From Pseudomonadota bacterium (GTDB lineage Bacteria > Pseudomonadota > Gammaproteobacteria > Burkholderiales > Burkholderiaceae_C), in assembly GCA_023396625.1 (NCBI GenBank), contig JAEWVY010000034.1, forward strand, positions 1-22,898: a stretch of DNA of 22,898 bases, read 5' to 3'. This document shows, piece by piece, positions 14,277 to 22,898 of the stretch (position 1 is its first letter; every line of letters begins with the position of its first letter). Below the pieces are notes generated by a model. The model was not told the DNA's origin, searched no databases, and saw nothing but the letters and a program-made list of their open reading frames with translations. The translations under genes and the position numbers were made by a program.

Positions 14277-14944
14277 GCGTTGCGATCGGCGGGCCGCAGG
14301 ACATAACCCACACCACGCAGTGTTTCGATCAGGCCGGGCCTGAGCTTGCGTCGCAGGTGGTAGATATACACCTCGACCGTGTTGCTCGCCACCTCGGTGC
14401 CCCACTTGTACAGATACTGCTCGATCCGTTCGCGGCTCAGTACGCGGCCGACGTTGAGCATAAACATCTGCAGCAAATCGAATTCACGCGCCGACAGTTC
14501 CACGGGCGCGTCCGCCAGCCAGACCTGGCGCGCCACGGGATCGAGCACCACATCGCCCACCGCAAGTCGCGTCTGCGCCTGCCCGTGAGCCCGGCGCACC
14601 AGCGCGCGCAAGCGCGCGGCAAGCTCGTGCAGATCCACCGGCTTGACCAGGTAATCGTCCGCGCCGCCGTCGAGTCCGGCGATGCGCGAAGCCACGGCGT
14701 CGCGCGCGGTCAGCACCAGCACCGGGGTGGCCACGCGCTGCGCCCGGGCCTCCTTCAGCACCTCCATGCCGTCCAGACGCGGCAGGCCCAGGTCCAGCAC
14801 CATGGCCACATGCCCACCCGCGCGCAATTCCCGCGAGGCGGCCACGCCATCACGAACCCAATCCACCTGAAAACCCAGCTGCGTCAGGCCCGCGCGGATG
14901 CCCGACCCCAGCAGTTCATCGTCCTCGGCCAGCAAAATTCGCAT
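14273..14944 (-). CDS. OmpR-family response regulator (QseB/TctD-like)
   Basis: A 223-residue two-domain DNA-binding regulator. The receiver domain (1-115) has the acidic cluster Glu7-Asp8-Asp9, phospho-acceptor Asp51 in VLDLGLP, Thr79 and Lys101 in DDYLVKPVD, so it should be phosphorylatable. The C-terminal winged helix (about 125-217) contains ELSAREFDLLQMF, the recognition region TEVASNTVEVYIYHLRRKL and GVGYVL. The start ATG has GGGGAG upstream, and the receiver begins directly at MRILLAEDD. It is followed by its kinase with a 4-base overlap, so the pair forms an operon. The regulon cannot be deduced, although the Roadblock cluster lies directly downstream of the kinase. Confidence 0.94.
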   Translation of the reverse strand: MRILLAEDDELLGSGIRAGLTQLGFQVDWVRDGVAASRELRAGGHVAMVLDLGLPRLDGMEVLKEARAQRVATPVLVLTARDAVASRIAGLDGGADDYLVKPVDLHELAARLRALVRRAHGQAQTRLAVGDVVLDPVARQVWLADAPVELSAREFDLLQMFMLNVGRVLSRERIEQYLYKWGTEVASNTVEVYIYHLRRKLRPGLIETLRGVGYVLRPADRNA

Positions 14945-15051
14945 CCACGGCTCCCCACATCGTGCCCAGACCCCCGCGCCCAGCGGGTTTGGCGCATGGT
15001 GCCTCCCGCAGATGAAGCCGCGCTTAAAACAGGGCCGCTGGCGTGCCGATC

Positions 15052-17877
15052 TCAGCGCCGCAGCAGCGGCTTCAACGCGTTCTGCAACCTGCGCGCCCGC
15101 CCGGCCTCGAATGCACTGGCCAGCACGGTGGCCACATCCTGCCCCCAGGTCTGCGCCGGAGCCGGATCGTTGCGTCGCGTCAGCAACCGCAGCTGGAAGG
15201 CGCGGCGGGCCTCCAGCTGCTCCGCGGGCGTCGGCACCTCGGCCGCCATCTCCAGCCGCAGCAGCGCTTCCTGAGCCTCGCCCGAGGGGGAGGCCCCCAC
15301 CGCTTTCACCCAGGCCGCGCGCACCGCGGTGCTGACACCGCGTCCGAGCTCCTGCAGGCCAGGCACGGCCGCAGCATCGCGCCGCTCCCATGCCCCGAGC
15401 AGCTGCGTCAACGCCTCGCCGTGGGCCTGCGCGGCCAGGCGCCGCAGCGCCGCCTCGGCATGCTCGACGGCCTCGCGCTGGGCACGGAAGGCCGCGTCAC
15501 CCAGGCGGGGGCCGCGATCCGGCCCCCTGCCCTCCCTGGCTTCGCGGAACGAGCCGCGCTCGTCCCGGCGGGGCTCGAATTTGTTGTCGCCAGGCCGGCC
15601 GGCGCCCCGGGGACCATCCCTGCGATCCCCGGGCCGGCCCCCGCGACTTGCGGCTCCGGGCTCGGCCTTCTTCATGCCAGGACGGTCATCGCCCCGCATG
15701 GCCACGACGCGGCGCGGCACTTCCTTTGGCGCGGCAGGCGCCGAGCCTTCCGCAGGAGATTCACTATCGATAGCAGACTTTCCTTGATCCACGCTGGAAT
15801 CTTGCGGATTTTCCGTAGATTCGGCGCCGGACACCGTCACGCGGTCGACTTCGGCCTGCGCCTGGGCCTGGCCACGCAGGGCCGCTTCCAGCGCGGCCAT
15901 CGCCGAGCGGATGCGTTGCGCATCGCCGCTGGCGTTGGCGGCCTCCAGGGCCTTGGCCGCGTCGAGCACGACGCGGTCGCGCTCGCTGAGCGTGGCGGCC
16001 GCTCTGTCGCGTTCGGCACTCTTGCGGCTGAACGCTTCGTCGATGGGCTTGCGGAAAGCATCCCAAAGCTTCTGCTCGATCCGCCGCTCCAGGGGCACCG
16101 CCTGCGCTTCGGCCTGCCAACGGTGGTGGAGCGCTTTGACAGCATCGATCCGCAACACCGGCGCCGCCCCGATGGCCGTGGCTTCGGCCACCATGGCATG
16201 CCGACGGTCCAGGCTGTCTTTCTGGGCGGCCTCGAGCGGCGCCTCCGCCTCGCGAATGGCGGCCTTCCACTGCGGCTGCAGTTCGGCAAAAGCCTTTTCG
16301 CCCAGGTGCCCCGCCTCACGCCAGCGGTTCGAAAACTGATGCAGGGCGCGAGAAAAGGCCTTCCAGTCGTGCGGCTCGGCGCGTTCGGCCTGGCGCTGCG
16401 TCCAGGCCCTGACCTCCTCGATCAACGCCAGTCGTTGCGCGCGGTGGGCGGCGCTTTCGGCCTTGAGCTTTTCCAGCCACACCTCGACCACCTTGTGCGC
16501 CTCGTTGCAGGCATCATCGAAGCGCTTCCACAGGCCATGGTTGGGCACGCTGCCCTTGTCCACGGCCTTCCACTGCTCGCGCAGCTGGCGCAGGGTGTCC
16601 TGCATCTTGCGCCCCCCCATCGCGGGCATGGGGGCGGGCATGGGGGCGGACGCGGACGGCGCCCCGGTCGCTTCGGTGGACGGCGCCGCCGGTTCGCCCG
16701 CCGGGCCCTCACCCTGCGCGGGGACTTCGGTTCCCGGTTCCGCGGCGGCGGCCTCTCCCGCGGCGGGGGCAGCGGGCGTCACCGGCCGGGGTCTGAGCAG
16801 GGCTTCAGCCTTGGCCACCAGTTCCTCGCGCAACTGGTCGGCACGCCAACGCTGCCAGCCCTCGAGTTCACCCGCGGCCCCCAGTGCGGCATGAACCCGG
16901 GCCTCGACGGCTGCATCCAGATGACGGGCATGCTCCTTGACGGCATTGCGCAGCGCCGCGGCGGCCCCCACACTGGCCTTGCCGTGTCCTTCGCCCACCT
17001 CCCGCTCGACCTTTTCGAGCACCGGCAACACCGCCGCCATCGCCTTCTGGCGCTGCTCCTCGCGCACGGCGGGATCGATCCTCGGCCGCGCCGGCTTGGG
17101 CGTGGCCTCGGCCGGCTCACCGCGCAGCGCCCGCACTTCATCGGCCCACACGGGCACCGGCGGCAGCGGGGCGGCCGGGTCGGACGCGGCCAGGGCCGTC
17201 GCTGCGATGGCGGCGGCAAAAGACTCCCAGACGACCTGCAGCTGCGCGCCGGCAGCCTCCATCATGGGACCGAATTTCGCGTCCACGCTGGGCCAATGGG
17301 CATCGGCCGCCAGCGCGTCGACCTGGGCCCGCCAGTGCGACACGTCGCTCCCGAGCGCCTCGACAGCGGCCTGCGCGTCCTTCCAGCCGCGGGTCGACAG
17401 CAGCTCGATGCGCTGCGCCAACAGCACAGCGGCCTCGCGCTGCACCATGGCCTGATTCTGCAGATCCTCGACCACCTTGACGCGTTCGGCCAGCGCGGTC
17501 CTGAGCGACATCAGGGGCTCGCGCGACAGTGGCGCGCCCGCGCGCGCGGCGTCCCGCTGCCAGGCCATGGCGTCGGCGATGTTGATGCGCGGCGCGTCGA
17601 GCAGGGCCCGCCCCCGCGACGCCCACTCGGCCGCCAGCGCTTCCTGCCCCTTGGCCCGACGCAGTTCGTCGAGCTTCTCGCGCAGGGGCCGGGCGGCGCC
17701 CTTGTCCTTGACGCTAAGTTCCTTGAACACCGCCTGCATCTGCTCCGGTGCCGGGCCCGTGGCCAGCCAGTCGCGCACGCGCGCGGCCCGCTCGCCCGAG
17801 GTCGGAGCCGTGAAGGCGCCGCCGGTCAGGGCATCGAGCTGTTGCAAATCGAGGGGTCTGGAGGGTGCGTGAGTCAC
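15052..17877 (-). CDS. Large DUF349 domain protein with Arg/Gly-rich segment
   Basis: The product of 941 residues is mostly alpha-helical and highly charged, with no signal peptide. Several DUF349 units are recognisable, for example LRQLREQWKAVDKGSVPNHG followed by LWKRFDDACNEAH, the unit around FSNRWREAGHLGEKAF, and LHHRWQAEAQAVPLERRIEQ with LWDAFRKPIDEAF. DUF349 has no settled biochemical role that I can cite. Low-complexity Ala/Pro linkers (with a tandem PMPAP repeat) and an Arg/Gly-rich stretch (coded at about 15498-15680) separate the helical parts. I used the GTG giving VTHAPSRPLDLQQLDALTGG; a GTG 34 codons upstream (17979) would place a strong hairpin inside the coding region. The similarly long open frame on the opposite strand is a codon-bias shadow. 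Confidence 0.87.
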   Translation of the reverse strand: MTHAPSRPLDLQQLDALTGGAFTAPTSGERAARVRDWLATGPAPEQMQAVFKELSVKDKGAARPLREKLDELRRAKGQEALAAEWASRGRALLDAPRINIADAMAWQRDAARAGAPLSREPLMSLRTALAERVKVVEDLQNQAMVQREAAVLLAQRIELLSTRGWKDAQAAVEALGSDVSHWRAQVDALAADAHWPSVDAKFGPMMEAAGAQLQVVWESFAAAIAATALAASDPAAPLPPVPVWADEVRALRGEPAEATPKPARPRIDPAVREEQRQKAMAAVLPVLEKVEREVGEGHGKASVGAAAALRNAVKEHARHLDAAVEARVHAALGAAGELEGWQRWRADQLREELVAKAEALLRPRPVTPAAPAAGEAAAAEPGTEVPAQGEGPAGEPAAPSTEATGAPSASAPMPAPMPAMGGRKMQDTLRQLREQWKAVDKGSVPNHGLWKRFDDACNEAHKVVEVWLEKLKAESAAHRAQRLALIEEVRAWTQRQAERAEPHDWKAFSRALHQFSNRWREAGHLGEKAFAELQPQWKAAIREAEAPLEAAQKDSLDRRHAMVAEATAIGAAPVLRIDAVKALHHRWQAEAQAVPLERRIEQKLWDAFRKPIDEAFSRKSAERDRAAATLSERDRVVLDAAKALEAANASGDAQRIRSAMAALEAALRGQAQAQAEVDRVTVSGAESTENPQDSSVDQGKSAIDSESPAEGSAPAAPKEVPRRVVAMRGDDRPGMKKAEPGAASRGGRPGDRRDGPRGAGRPGDNKFEPRRDERGSFREAREGRGPDRGPRLGDAAFRAQREAVEHAEAALRRLAAQAHGEALTQLLGAWERRDAAAVPGLQELGRGVSTAVRAAWVKAVGASPSGEAQEALLRLEMAAEVPTPAEQLEARRAFQLRLLTRRNDPAPAQTWGQDVATVLASAFEAGRARRLQNALKPLLRR

Positions 17878-17915
17878 GGGGAAATCCGGATGAAAAGTGG
17901 CGAACGAAATGCGGT

Positions 17916-17944
17916 GGCCGCTGGAAAGCGGCCCGCCAGCGGCC
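17916..17944. repeat. Perfect GC-rich inverted repeat ahead of the DUF349 gene
   Basis: GGCCGCTGG and CCAGCGGCC form nine-base arms around an 11-base loop, ending 39 bases before the chosen GTG. There is no T-run on either strand, so it is not a typical terminator; it may be a leader hairpin affecting translation or mRNA stability. Confidence 0.5.
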
Positions 17945-18028
17945 TGTGGCCCCGGCGTCCGGCAACGCTGTATTTTCACCGCTTTTTCGTGTCTCCCTGG
18001 CGCGCGTCAGGCCCGGCGGCTCCGCCAA

Positions 18029-18052
18029 GCCATTTTTTTGAATAAAAATGGC
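18029..18052. repeat. AT-rich inverted repeat, possible terminator of the spermidine-synthase-like gene
   Basis: GCCATTTTT and AAAAATGGC are perfect nine-base arms around TTGAAT. It lies 57 bases past the stop of the leftward gene ending at 18109. Together with the sequence to about 18095 (GGCC, CAGCG, GCTATGAAAAA in order) it resembles a decayed copy of a dispersed intergenic repeat that I associate with Comamonadaceae. A terminator function is possible, but there is no clean T-run after the stem. Confidence 0.45.
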
Positions 18053-18108
18053 CGTATCCAGCGTCTAACGGTCATTTATTGCTATGAAAAATGAATTTCC
18101 TTATGAAT

Positions 18109-18885
18109 TCAAACCAGCACCGGCCAGCCGGCTTGCGCCCCGGCGCCTCGGCCCAGCGTCTCCCGATGGACGGGGGCCAGCGCGGCCAGTCGGCGGCGTG
18201 CATGACGCCGGGCCTCACGCAATTGGACCGCGGTCGCGGCCAGCGCGACCCGGTTGCCGCCGTTTTCCGTGCGCACACAACGCACGCCGCCGTCGAATGC
18301 CGATTCCAGTCGCGCCAGCAGCGGATCGCTCACGGCGGGGTCCCCATCGAAGTTGACGACCAGCACCCCCCCGGCACGCAGCGCCAGGCGACATGCATCG
18401 TAGAAGTCGCGGGTGGCCAGCGCCGCGGGCTGGCCGTCCGCATCGAACCCGTCGAGCAGGATCACGTCATAACGGTCCGGTGCCTGGCGCATGTGTTCAG
18501 CGCCGTCCTCCCGCCGCACGCGAAAACGGGGGCCGTCGGGCGGCACCAGGAAACGCTCGCGCAAGGCGATGACCGCGGGGTCGATTTCCACCACGGTAAT
18601 GTCTGTTTCGGGAAGGTGCCGGTGGCAGTAGCGCGGCAACGACCCGCCGCCCAGGCCCACCATCAGCATCGACCGCGGCGCGGGCTGGATCAGCAGGAAC
18701 AGCATCATGGCCCGTGTGTATTCCAGCTCCAGCCGCGCCGGGTCGTCCAGATGCATCACGCTCTGGATGCTGCGCGAATCGAAGCGCAAGGTCAGCGTCC
18801 GCCCGTCGACGCACACCGAGGGCCGCGAGCCCGGCGGGTGCCAGAAATCAGGGATCACATCGGAAACGGATGCGGGACCATCCAA
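18109..18885 (-). CDS. Spermidine-synthase-like SAM-binding protein
   Basis: The 258-residue product has the Rossmann fold of the spermidine synthase/methyltransferase group: MLMVGLGGGSLPR (residues 73-85), VVEIDP (98-103), RREDGAEHM and VILLDGFDADG (141-151). Classical aminopropyltransferases read GGGDG at the first motif and have a D-x-x-D at the last; here the first is GGGSL, so polyamine synthesis is doubtful and another SAM-dependent reaction is possible. No ATG fits: I chose the TTG at 18883-18885, seven bases after a perfect AAGGAG; the ATG just after it is out of frame and stops after eight codons. The gene stands alone, between the DUF349 gene and a divergent HxlR-type gene. Confidence 0.82.
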   Translation of the reverse strand: MDGPASVSDVIPDFWHPPGSRPSVCVDGRTLTLRFDSRSIQSVMHLDDPARLELEYTRAMMLFLLIQPAPRSMLMVGLGGGSLPRYCHRHLPETDITVVEIDPAVIALRERFLVPPDGPRFRVRREDGAEHMRQAPDRYDVILLDGFDADGQPAALATRDFYDACRLALRAGGVLVVNFDGDPAVSDPLLARLESAFDGGVRCVRTENGGNRVALAATAVQLREARRHARRRLAALAPVHRETLGRGAGAQAGWPVLV

Positions 18886-18892
18886 GAAACAA

Positions 18893-18898
18893 CTCCTT
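18893..18898 (-). promoter_or_regulatory. Ribosome-binding site that fixes a TTG start
   Basis: On the minus strand AAGGAG is followed by seven bases and TTG, in frame with the spermidine-synthase-like protein. No ATG in this frame is near the start of the conserved domain, so this site decides the start codon. Confidence 0.7.
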
Positions 18899-19159
18899 CC
18901 CAGGCGCCGCGGCCACGGTTTTTCATTTCGAAGGGGCTTGCGCTGGTTCAGGAACAGGGGCAAGGCGGCCCGGACGGCCCGAGTGTGCCCCCCCGCCGCA
19001 AAGCCTTCATTTTTGGGGTTTCCCCTCGTGGAATGAATGTTAACAGCTATGAAACCTGTAGCAAACCTCAATTTTGCGCTATAGTCGCGTCGCCGCGCCC
19101 GGCATGGCTTGCCGCAGGGTTCGGCCGCGTTTCCCACCGCATCAAGGAGTACACAACCC
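18899..19159. promoter_or_regulatory. Divergent intergenic region with possible promoter of the HxlR-type gene
   Basis: About 260 bases without a gene between the divergent spermidine-synthase-like and HxlR-type genes. It holds an AT-rich stretch at about 19010-19085 including AGCTATGAAACCTGTAGC (19043-19060), which resembles the GCTA...TAGC repeats elsewhere in the window. TATAGT at 19080-19085 is a plausible -10 for the rightward gene but lacks a good -35. No RNA gene or riboswitch was recognised. Confidence 0.3.
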
Positions 19160-19465
19160 ATGAGTTCCAAGGACAACGTCGCTGTCAGCCAGTTGCTGGC
19201 CCTTCTGGAAACCCGTTACGCCATGCGCGTGCTGTGGGCACTCAGGGATGGTCATCCGCAAACCTTCCGGCTGCTGCAGGACAGCGTCGGCGGCATCACC
19301 CCCAACACGCTGAACACGCGCCTCAAGGCGTTGCGGGCGGCAGGCCTGATTGGCCATGGCGACGACGGCTATCGCCTGACGTCCAGCGGCACCGACCTGC
19401 TCAAGCGCCTGTCCGACCTGCAGGCTTTCGCCAGCAAATGGACGGCCAGTCAGGCCAAAAAATAA
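19160..19465 (+). CDS. HxlR-type winged-helix transcriptional regulator
   Basis: A 101-residue DNA-binding protein consisting of one winged helix. The HxlR pattern is visible: LLETRYAMRVLWALRDGHPQ, then FRLLQDSVGGITPNTLNTRL (recognition helix), KALRAAGLIGHGDDGYRLTSSG (wing) and a C-terminal dimerisation helix. The conserved N-terminal cysteine found in many HxlR redox or aldehyde sensors is missing, since the protein starts just before the first helix. AAGGAG precedes the ATG by ten bases; a longer frame upstream is not supported. It is followed after 21 bases by an FKBP gene in the same direction, which could be its target or simply share its transcript. The ligand is unknown. Confidence 0.88.
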   Translation: MSSKDNVAVSQLLALLETRYAMRVLWALRDGHPQTFRLLQDSVGGITPNTLNTRLKALRAAGLIGHGDDGYRLTSSGTDLLKRLSDLQAFASKWTASQAKK

Positions 19466-19486
19466 GGACGAAGCAAGGACAACCCG

Positions 19487-19843
19487 ATGATGAACACCAC
19501 CCCGACCGGCCTGCAATACGAAGACACCGTCCTGGGCGAGGGCCCCGAAGCCCGAAAGGGCCAGAGCGTCACCGTTCACTACACCGGATGGCTGCATGAA
19601 AATGGCGCGCAGGGGCGCAAGTTCGACTCCAGCAAGGACCGCAACGACCCGTTCGTCTTCACCCTGGGCGCGGGCATGGTCATTCGCGGCTGGGACGAGG
19701 GCGTGGCAGGCATGAAGGTGGGCGGCACGCGCACGCTGATCATCCCGGCCGATCTGGGTTATGGCGCCCGTGGCGCCGGTGGCGTCATCCCTCCCGGGGC
19801 GACCCTCGAATTCCATGTCGAACTGCTCACCGTGAAGGGTTGA
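19487..19843 (+). CDS. FKBP-type peptidyl-prolyl cis-trans isomerase
   Basis: A minimal cytoplasmic FKBP of 118 residues. Pocket residues of the family are present: Tyr32 in VHYTGWL, Phe46-Asp47 in KFDSSKD, Val65-Ile66 and Trp69 in GMVIRGWDEG, Tyr92 in LGYGARG, and the closing IPPGATLEFHVELL. No signal peptide or insert-in-flap domain was seen, so it is an isomerase without an added chaperone domain. Two adjacent ATG codons exist; the first is used. It follows the HxlR-type gene and precedes the heat-shock operon, from which it is separated by a hairpin and a sigma-32-type promoter. Confidence 0.95.
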   Translation: MMNTTPTGLQYEDTVLGEGPEARKGQSVTVHYTGWLHENGAQGRKFDSSKDRNDPFVFTLGAGMVIRGWDEGVAGMKVGGTRTLIIPADLGYGARGAGGVIPPGATLEFHVELLTVKG

Positions 19844-19869
19844 GACTGCGCGGAAACCCTGACGTCGGC

Positions 19870-19894
19870 TGACCGGCCTTGAAAACGCCGGTCA
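19870..19894. terminator. Hairpin after the FKBP gene
   Basis: TGACCGGC and GCCGGTCA form perfect eight-base arms around the nine-base loop CTTGAAAAC, 27 bases past the FKBP stop. No T-run follows directly, so termination would be weak. The loop contains the -35 element of the next promoter. Confidence 0.4.
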
Positions 19895-19906
19895 CCGCCC
19901 TCATTT
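19878..19906 (+). promoter_or_regulatory. Sigma-32 (RpoH) heat-shock promoter of grpE-dnaK
   Basis: CTTGAA (19878-19883), a 15-base spacer and CCTCATTT (19899-19906) match the RpoH consensus CTTGAA / CCCCATnT in all but one defined position. It lies about 70 bases before the grpE start, and its position before a classic heat-shock operon supports the call. No CIRCE element was seen. Confidence 0.75.
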
Positions 19907-19973
19907 CGACCGGACCGTCTTGCGACGTTCCCACAACCTGCCGGGAATCCCCCGGCCAACTTGTTTGACCCGC

Positions 19974-20531
19974 ATGTCTGATCAGCACACATCCCCACCC
20001 GAGACGCCAGTGGGCGGTGAACCTTCCCCCGAAGAGCGCGAAGCGGCCGCGGCCGCCAACGAAAACGATCCGGCCACCCTCCAGGCCGAACTCGCCGAAC
20101 TCAAGGCCAAGAATGCCGAACTCGCCGATCTGTACCTGCGCGCCCAGGCCGACGTACAGAACGCCCGGCGGCGCGCCGAGGAGGAAATCGCCAAATCACG
20201 CAAGTTCGCCGTGGAAGGATTCGCCGAAAGCCTGTTGCCGGTCGCCGACAGCCTGGAAGCCGGCCTGGCGGTGCAGAACGCCACCGGCGAGCAGATCCGC
20301 GAGGGAGCCCAGGCGACCCTGCGGCAGCTCCGAGCGGCGCTGGAACGCCACAAGGTGGTGGCGATCACCGCGGAACTCGGGGCGAAATTCGACCCCGGCC
20401 TGCACCAGGCCATCAGCGTCGTGCCCGCCGACCAGGAAGCGAACACCATCGTCACGGTGCTGCAAAAGGGCTACACCATCGCCGAGCGCGTGCTGCGCCC
20501 CGCGCTGGTAACCGTGGCCGCCGGCAAATAG
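19974..20531 (+). CDS. grpE: Nucleotide exchange factor GrpE
   Basis: GrpE releases ADP from DnaK and so drives the chaperone cycle. The 185-residue product has an acidic, disordered N-terminus (1-33), a long coiled-coil helix (about 35-95, with LQAELAELKAKNAELADLYL and RAQADVQNARRRAEEEI), and the C-terminal beta wing with the family segment AELGAKFDPGLHQAISVVP and GYTIAERVLRPALVTV. The ATG giving MSDQHTS is used because the codons upstream are not family-like. It lies downstream of a sigma-32-type promoter and 123 bases ahead of dnaK. Confidence 0.96.
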   Translation: MSDQHTSPPETPVGGEPSPEEREAAAAANENDPATLQAELAELKAKNAELADLYLRAQADVQNARRRAEEEIAKSRKFAVEGFAESLLPVADSLEAGLAVQNATGEQIREGAQATLRQLRAALERHKVVAITAELGAKFDPGLHQAISVVPADQEANTIVTVLQKGYTIAERVLRPALVTVAAGK

Positions 20532-20581
20532 ACGGCGCCTGGCTCGCAACAGGCCCTTTCAACCCCTCAGGCGGCATGCCG

Positions 20582-20611
20582 GGTGACTTGAAACGTCACA
20601 CGTCACCCACA
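20582..20611 (+). promoter_or_regulatory. Possible second heat-shock promoter or hairpin before dnaK
   Basis: CTTGAA occurs again at 20587-20592, followed after 13 bases by CCCACA, a poor match to the RpoH -10. GGTGAC (20582-20587) and GTCACC (20602-20607) can pair, so as before grpE the CTTGAA element sits at or in a hairpin loop. Function is uncertain. Confidence 0.25.
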
Positions 20612-20654
20612 ACTGCTTGGCATTCACACTTTCACGGAACTCGGAGAAAAATTC

Positions 20655-22592
<1,938 letters not shown>

Positions 22593-22624
22593 GCACGGGC
22601 GTCCCGGCGCCAGCCTCGGCCCGT

Positions 22625-22671
22625 CGCCGCGCGCGAACGATTCCATGCCGGAATCTTCGGCGCGGCGTTTT
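22625..22671 (+). terminator. Strong hairpin with T-run between dnaK and dnaJ
   Basis: CGCCGCGC (22625-22632) pairs with GCGCGGCG (22660-22667), CGAA with TTCG, and GATTCC with GGAATC around the loop ATGCC, giving 18 base pairs with two bulged bases, followed by TTTTA. It ends about 20 bases before the dnaJ start. It looks like a partial intrinsic terminator or an mRNA-stabilising structure. Confidence 0.65.
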
Positions 22672-22691
22672 AGTTGACAAGTGGGAATCCA

Positions 22692-22898
22692 ATGGCCAAG
22701 AGAGACTTTTACGAAATCCTGGGCGTGTCCAAAAACGCCTCGGATGAAGACATCAAGAAAGCCTATCGCAAGCTCGCGATGAAGCACCACCCTGACCGCA
22801 ATCAGGGCGAGGAGCGCCAGGCTGCGGAGGTCAAGTTCAAGGAGGCCAAGGAAGCCTACGAAATGCTCAGCGACCCGCAGAAGCGGGCGGCCTATGAC
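22692..22898 (+). CDS. dnaJ: Chaperone protein DnaJ, N-terminal part
   Basis: The Hsp40 co-chaperone that stimulates DnaK ATPase activity. The first 69 residues are within the window and form the complete J domain: FYEILGVSKNASDEDIKKAY, the catalytic HPD motif at residues 33-35, and the KFKEAKEAYEMLSDPQKRAAYD helix. The Gly/Phe region, zinc-finger and C-terminal domains lie beyond the right edge. GTGGGA precedes the ATG. It is 99 bases behind dnaK, and a strong hairpin lies in the gap. Confidence 0.97.
   Translation, partial: MAKRDFYEILGVSKNASDEDIKKAYRKLAMKHHPDRNQGEERQAAEVKFKEAKEAYEMLSDPQKRAAYD

Noticed and set aside
15765..15774. CTATCGATAG as a restriction or regulatory site
   Set aside because: It is a short palindrome inside coding sequence with no supporting context; noted only as a possible repeat remnant.
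15043..18045. A 1000-residue open frame on the plus strand opposite the DUF349 gene
   Set aside because: It is His/Arg/Gly/Leu-rich with no recognisable domain, and it mirrors the DUF349 gene, whose minus-strand product has clear family motifs. Long antisense frames are expected in such GC-rich coding sequence.
22674..22679. A perfect TTGACA before dnaJ as a -35 element
   Set aside because: At normal spacing the -10 would fall inside the first codons of dnaJ, where no -10-like hexamer is present.

Overview
The window is high-GC DNA that reads as chromosomal sequence from a betaproteobacterium of the order Burkholderiales, most likely Comamonadaceae or a close relative. This rests on the gene order (cysS-alkA-accA-tilS; ppi-ppi-lpxH; FKBP-grpE-dnaK-dnaJ), the protein style and a GCTAT...ATAGC-type repeat that I remember from that family. 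It is an inference, not a database result. No tRNA, rRNA, CRISPR array, transposase or phage gene was seen.

Layout. (1) 1-3566, minus strand: a housekeeping run cysS, a DNA-3-methyladenine glycosylase, accA, and tilS cut off by the left edge. (2) 3567-3748: a divergent promoter region. (3) 3749-8906, plus strand: an envelope/folding run of a secreted TPR protein, an L,D-transpeptidase, a periplasmic and a cytoplasmic cyclophilin, lpxH and an mtfA-like metallopeptidase. Several junctions overlap or are only a few bases apart. (4) 8923-12779, minus strand: six small genes, in transcription order a Roadblock/LC7 protein, a free-standing Aer-type PAS protein, a phosphonate-binding-protein-like protein without a signal peptide, two proteins I do not recognise (the second with a degenerate receiver-like N-terminus), and a last protein that may be a second Roadblock-like fold. 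ATGA overlaps join two junctions, and an FNR/CRP-type box lies upstream. (5) 12849-14944, minus strand: an OmpR-family response regulator and its QseC/TctE-like kinase. (6) 15052-17877, minus strand: a very large DUF349 protein with an Arg/Gly-rich segment. (7) 18109-18885, minus strand: a spermidine-synthase-like SAM-binding protein with a TTG start. (8) 19160-22898, plus strand: an HxlR-type regulator, an FKBP prolyl isomerase, then grpE, dnaK and the start of dnaJ, with a good sigma-32 promoter before grpE and a strong hairpin between dnaK and dnaJ.

Most of the window is conserved housekeeping sequence. The candidate for an undescribed system is the six-gene cluster at 8923-12779. Its parts (a flavin-type PAS sensor, a Roadblock scaffold, a cytoplasmic ligand-binding domain, a pseudo-receiver) together with the FNR-type box suggest a cytoplasmic redox- or oxygen-responsive signalling assembly. 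No output domain or MglA-type GTPase is visible in the window. That interpretation is inference; the domain calls behind it range from firm (Roadblock, PAS) to tentative (the last gene).
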